Below are positions 5,406 to 7,872 of a stretch of DNA of 7,872 nucleotides, in pieces; the first letter of the stretch is position 1; each line of letters begins with the position of its first letter. The DNA lies in assembly GCA_030597965.1 (NCBI GenBank), contig JAUVQU010000109.1, positions 1 through 7,872 on the forward strand, given 5' to 3'. Under the pieces are notes generated by a model. That model had not been told where the DNA came from. It did not search any database and worked only from the letters and a program-made list of their open reading frames with translations. The position numbers and the translations under genes are program-made. Source of the stretch: Cellvibrionaceae bacterium. Lineage in GTDB: Bacteria; Pseudomonadota; Gammaproteobacteria; Pseudomonadales; Cellvibrionaceae.

Positions 5406-6917
5406 ACAGCTTAGCGCCAAACCCTTGGCGGAATCCGGCGGTGCCGCGGCGTAGGCTTCATTCTCTGGTTGTTCTTCGTAGGGGTTGCGCAACAGGCTCA
5501 TCAAGTTATCTACTTCGCTAAAATTACCTTGTTCTGCTTTTTCAATCGCGTTCTGGGCCAGGTAATTTCTCAAGATGTATTTTGGGTTGTGCTGGCACAT
5601 GCTGGCTTGGCGTTCGGTGTCGTTGCTGTTCTCTTGTTGCAGGCGTTGTTTGTATTGTTCTGCCCATTGGTTAAAGCCGTCGCGATTAATGAATTGATCG
5701 GTGATGGCTTGATTCGTTGCTTCTGGTTCGCTGGTGAAGTCGCACAGGGCTCGGAATGAGCGGGTAAAGTCGGCGCGTTCTTCTTCTAATAGTTTCAGCC
5801 AGTCGGACATTAATTGAACATCGGAATCTTGCTCGGTGGTGAGTCCCAGTTTGTCTCGCATTTTGCGGGAGTAGGTAGTCTTAAGGTGCGGCTCGTAGAG
5901 GCTTAAGCTGTCGCGAATCTCATCGGCGCTGAGCAGGCTGGATAGTGCGTGCCCTAATGCGTTGAGGTTCCAAAGACCAATGCTCGGTTGTTGGGAGAAG
6001 GCGTAGCGGCGCTGATGGTCTGAATGGTTGCAGACAAAGTCCGGGTCGTAGTCGTCCATGAACCCATAGGGCCCGTAATCGAAGGTATCCCCCAGTATCG
6101 ACATGTTGTCGGTGTTCATTACGCCGTGGGTAAAGCCGAGGCTCTGCCACCAGGTAATCATTTCGGCGGTGCTGAGTACGCACTGGGTGAGAAACTCGGC
6201 GTAGATGTTCTCCCTGTTGCTCTTATCTAAAGAATCGGGAATGTTTGGCGTGCCGTCTTTGTCCGCCCCTCTCTTTCCTGAGAAGTGTCGGTCGATGACA
6301 TAGTCGGCCAGTTCTTTAACTTTGTCGTGGCGATTGGTGTAGTGGAACAGCTCGAAGTGACCAAAGCGAATATGGCTGCGTGCCAGACGCACGAGCAAAG
6401 CACCGGATTCGGTGTATTCTCGCTGTACGGGTTGGTTGCTGCTGAATAGCGCCAGTGCGCGAGTGGTGGGAATGCCCAGATGGTGTAAGGCTTCGCTCGC
6501 AAGGTATTCGCGTATGCTGGAGCGCAGTACGGCGCGGCCATCGCCAAAACGGGAGTAGGGGGTTTTACCTGCGCCTTTTAGATGGATGTCCCAGCGGCCG
6601 TGCTCGTTTATCGTTTCACCTAATAGTAAACCTCGTCCATCGCCCAGTTGCGGATTGTATTGTCCAAACTGATGGCCGGAATAGGCCATGGCCAGTGGCG
6701 TGAAGTCCTCGGGCACGGTGCTGCCGCTAAAGGCTTCTGCGAAAGCTGGATTGGAAAGGGCGGTTGAATCTAAACCCAGTAAAACCGCCGCATCTTTATT
6801 TGCATGCGCCAACTGACTGTCACGCAATGGGCTCGGTGTAACGAGGCTGAAAAAATCAGGGCTTAGCTGGGCGAAGGAGTTGTCCAGCGTGATGCCTAAT
6901 TCGTTGAATAGATTCAT
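5397..6917 (-). CDS. selO: Protein adenylyltransferase SelO (YdiU family)
   Basis: SelO has a pseudokinase fold with an inverted ATP and transfers AMP to Ser, Thr or Tyr of target proteins; in bacteria and mitochondria it is tied to redox stress. The 506 aa are slightly longer than E. coli YdiU (478). Signatures are YSGHQFGQYNPQLGDGRG (79-96), LKGAGKTPYSRFGDGRAVLR (113-132) and REYLASEA (136-143). By alignment from memory to the Pseudomonas enzyme, Lys114 and Glu137 form the ion pair, Arg177 and Arg184 hold the phosphates, Asp270 is the base, and Asn271 and Asp280 bind metal; all are present. Cys296 (in FVCNHSDH) and Cys504 (in the terminal SCSS) match the pair that forms a regulatory disulfide in YdiU. 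Cys504 is encoded by TGT, so there is no selenocysteine. ATG 6917 gives the family N terminus; its Shine-Dalgarno is weak. It probably acts in the cytoplasm. Confidence 0.97.
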   Translation of the reverse strand: MNLFNELGITLDNSFAQLSPDFFSLVTPSPLRDSQLAHANKDAAVLLGLDSTALSNPAFAEAFSGSTVPEDFTPLAMAYSGHQFGQYNPQLGDGRGLLLGETINEHGRWDIHLKGAGKTPYSRFGDGRAVLRSSIREYLASEALHHLGIPTTRALALFSSNQPVQREYTESGALLVRLARSHIRFGHFELFHYTNRHDKVKELADYVIDRHFSGKRGADKDGTPNIPDSLDKSNRENIYAEFLTQCVLSTAEMITWWQSLGFTHGVMNTDNMSILGDTFDYGPYGFMDDYDPDFVCNHSDHQRRYAFSQQPSIGLWNLNALGHALSSLLSADEIRDSLSLYEPHLKTTYSRKMRDKLGLTTEQDSDVQLMSDWLKLLEEERADFTRSFRALCDFTSEPEATNQAITDQFINRDGFNQWAEQYKQRLQQENSNDTERQASMCQHNPKYILRNYLAQNAIEKAEQGNFSEVDNLMSLLRNPYEEQPENEAYAAAPPDSAKGLALSCSS

Positions 6918-6935
6918 TGAGTGGTTTTAGCCTGC

Positions 6936-6999
6936 TTTTGGTTTGATTTAGTGTACCAATTTTTATGCGTGCATATGTTTATACGTGCGCGATGGTTTT
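6936..6999 (-). repeat. Direct repeat copy 1 (selO-proximal), with internal 16-base tandem duplication
   Basis: This begins with TTTTGGTTTGATTTAGTGT and ends with CGATGGTTTT, and matches 7127-7174 except for two substitutions near 6955-6957, a few changes in the GTGCA stretch, and 16 extra bases. The extra bases are an internal tandem: TTTATGCGTGCATATG followed by TTTATACGTGCGCGATG. It sits 18 bases upstream of the selO start codon, so on the minus strand it is part of the selO leader or promoter. Confidence 0.8.
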
Positions 7000-7014
7000 A
7001 GATGAGCTTTCTTC

Positions 7015-7119
7015 GCCAGCAGGGCTGGCAAGGTGAATTCCTGCTGCACAACAATTCACCTTGAGCGAACAGTTGGCTTCTATGGGGGCCAATTTAATGC
7101 ACATTACAAATACCTGCAT
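7015..7119. ncRNA. Consecutive inverted repeats, candidate structured RNA or palindromic element
   Basis: Successive potential hairpins are GCCAGC/GCTGGC (7015-7029), CAAGGTGAATT/AATTCACCTTG (perfect 11 bp, 7029-7063, 13-base loop) and TTGGC/GCCAA (7073-7092, extendable by one GU and one AU pair). A weaker one is ATGCA/TGCAT (7097-7119). In addition CAGCAGG (7017-7023) can pair with CCTGCTG (7040-7046) in the loop of the second hairpin, which would make a pseudoknot competing with the first hairpin. No known RNA family is recognised. It may equally be a DNA palindromic repeat. Confidence 0.45.
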
Positions 7120-7126
7120 CGCCGTT

Positions 7127-7174
7127 TTTTGGTTTGATTTAGTGTGCTAATTTTTATGTGTACACGATGGTTTT
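7127..7174 (-). repeat. Direct repeat copy 2 (selO-distal)
   Basis: This is the shorter partner of the repeat at 6936-6999: the first 19 bases are identical, followed by the same AATTTTTATG and CGATGGTTTT blocks. It carries only one copy of the 16-base unit. It lies between the structured segment and the terminator of the membrane-protein gene, with no start codon behind it on the minus strand. Confidence 0.8.
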
Positions 7175-7182
7175 GAGACTAT

Positions 7183-7215
7183 AAAAAACCCGCCGATATT
7201 ACCAAGGGCGGGTTT
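7183..7215 (-). terminator. Rho-independent terminator of the 169-aa membrane-protein gene
   Basis: AAACCCGCC (7186-7194) and GGCGGGTTT (7207-7215) form a perfect 9-bp GC-rich stem with a 12-base loop. Read on the minus strand, the stem runs into TTTTTTAT, the classic T-tract. It lies 30 bases after the stop codon at 7245 and insulates selO from read-through. Confidence 0.9.
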
Positions 7216-7244
7216 GTTCTGTCTGATAACCTGTGCCAGTAAAG

Positions 7245-7754
7245 CTATTGCTGCCAGGTAAGAAATACGGCCGAAGCAAAGGTCGCCATGGTGATCACAA
7301 TGAAGATGATGGCGTCTCGGTAATAGAGGCGCGATAAAAATTCAACGCGTTTGGTTTGCCCGCCTTCATCGGAAGTGGGGGCGTGCTTTTTGGCTTTCTT
7401 GAAGGTTCTGGAGAAATACCAGGGGAACACGGCTATCGCCAGACAGATTTCGGCGTTGGTGACTAAATGCATCACGCTGCCACCGCCCGCGTAGTAAGAA
7501 ACAAAGCCAAACCAGGCAAAGTAGGCAATGCCCAGCAGTTGAATAACCCGCAAACTGGCCTTTGGGTTTTTATAGGCGTGGACGATGATTGTGATCGGCA
7601 GAGTGATGATGGTAATAAGAATGTGCTGATCTTTTTTGAATGCTGCCAAGGCGTTTTGAGCCGCTGTTCTGTCTTCAAAGGTTTGTTTGGTTATTACTTC
7701 AGCCTCTGCCTTTGACGAGTTTGCTAAGGTTTCGTTAGTTGGTAACTGGCTCAT
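7245..7754 (-). CDS. Multi-pass membrane protein of unknown function (169 aa)
   Basis: I do not recognise the family. A hydrophilic, probably cytoplasmic N terminus (1-43) with a helical Ala/Glu/Lys-rich part is followed by hydrophobic segments near 44-60, 68-88, 98-114 and 147-166, so three or four membrane helices. Between the last two is a basic loop (115-145, with FKKAKKH at 118-124 and several further Lys/Arg) that should face the cytoplasm. The C terminus stops right after the last helix (TWQQ). The start at 7754 has GGA about eight bases upstream, which is modest support; no better start is near. The gene appears to be a single-gene transcript, closed by its own terminator, and no partner gene is visible. 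No catalytic or binding motif stands out. Confidence 0.8.
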   Translation of the reverse strand: MSQLPTNETLANSSKAEAEVITKQTFEDRTAAQNALAAFKKDQHILITIITLPITIIVHAYKNPKASLRVIQLLGIAYFAWFGFVSYYAGGGSVMHLVTNAEICLAIAVFPWYFSRTFKKAKKHAPTSDEGGQTKRVEFLSRLYYRDAIIFIVITMATFASAVFLTWQQ

Positions 7755-7777
7755 GGTTTTATCCGGGGGGTGTTTTG

Positions 7778-7854
7778 GTGAGCAAGCTCCTACGCATGAA
7801 TGACTCTGTAGAAGCTCCCTTAAAAGGGCCTACTTTTGGTGCCCTGCAAGCGAA
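7778..7854. repeat. REP-like palindromic sequences in inverted orientation
   Basis: The minus-strand reading of 7778-7794 contains GTAGGAGCTTGCTC, which resembles REP elements known from Pseudomonas. On the plus strand, 7808-7833 contains GTAGAAGCTCCC and folds as a GTAG/CTAC outer stem with a CCCT/AGGG inner stem and TAAA loop. The two are thus similar motifs in opposite orientation, 13 bases apart. GCCCTGCAAGCGAA (7841-7854) follows. The region, upstream of the membrane-protein gene, holds no supported gene to the window's end. Confidence 0.5.
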
Positions 7855-7872
7855 CCCTTTGTGGTGATTAAG

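Larger units (their letters stand above)
6918..7185. other. Non-coding region upstream of selO
   Basis: This stretch holds no gene I can support. Two imperfect direct repeats (6936-6999 and 7127-7174) flank a segment of successive inverted repeats (7015-7119). The selO promoter must lie in it or be shared with it; on the minus strand TATAAA, CATAAA and TACACT hexamers occur within the left repeat, but none has a convincing -35 partner. Confidence 0.7.

Noticed and set aside
5397..5420. Possible selenocysteine at the C terminus of SelO
   Set aside because: The codon at the Sec position is TGT (Cys504) and the frame ends in TAA two codons later; no TGA or SECIS-like hairpin is involved.
7796..7867. 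23-codon plus-strand open frame at the right edge
   Set aside because: It runs through the REP-like hairpin, has no Shine-Dalgarno, and is too short to support.
1..7872. A defence, toxin-antitoxin, secondary-metabolite or phage system
   Set aside because: Every gene was read through and none shows nuclease, toxin, synthase, integrase or structural phage signatures; the novelty here is in non-coding repeats and domain fusion, not in a gene cluster.

Overview
The window reads like an ordinary chromosomal segment from a Gram-negative bacterium. A gammaproteobacterium is likely, because the TqsA-type AI-2E exporter and the SelO protein both resemble the E. coli members along their full length, as compared from memory. 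Base composition is moderate, coding density is high and strands are mixed. No rRNA, tRNA, CRISPR array, transposase or phage gene is visible. A marine or Cellvibrio-like lineage is only a guess.

Layout, left to right. (1) A 119-aa single-pass membrane protein of unknown function (74-433) is followed 67 bases later by a tqsA-like AI-2E family exporter (501-1538), both on the plus strand and possibly one transcript. (2) Converging on them is a small secreted protein of unknown family (1588-1974, minus). It has its own good sigma70-type promoter and a perfect 12-bp hairpin inside its 3' end. (3) A class I SAM-dependent methyltransferase (2261-2986, plus) has an extended -10 promoter candidate. 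(4) Converging on it is a large MscS-family mechanosensitive channel (3021-5303, minus) with about 390 periplasmic residues ahead of its membrane domain. (5) Upstream on the same strand is selO (5397-6917, minus), a pseudokinase-fold protein AMPylase; the 93-base gap would allow co-transcription with the channel gene. (6) A multi-pass membrane protein of unknown function (7245-7754, minus) ends in a textbook Rho-independent terminator.

The proteins do not form an obvious pathway. The shared theme is envelope and stress biology: small-molecule export, osmotic release and redox-linked AMPylation. No new multi-gene system can be argued from the protein content.

The unexplained structure is mostly non-coding. 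Three of the seven genes (74, the channel, selO) have a duplicated segment in their leader. The selO leader is duplicated as long direct repeats (6936-6999 and 7127-7174) flanking about 127 bases of consecutive hairpins with possible pseudoknot pairing. The right edge carries a REP-like inverted pair, and one of its motifs recurs in the selO upstream region.
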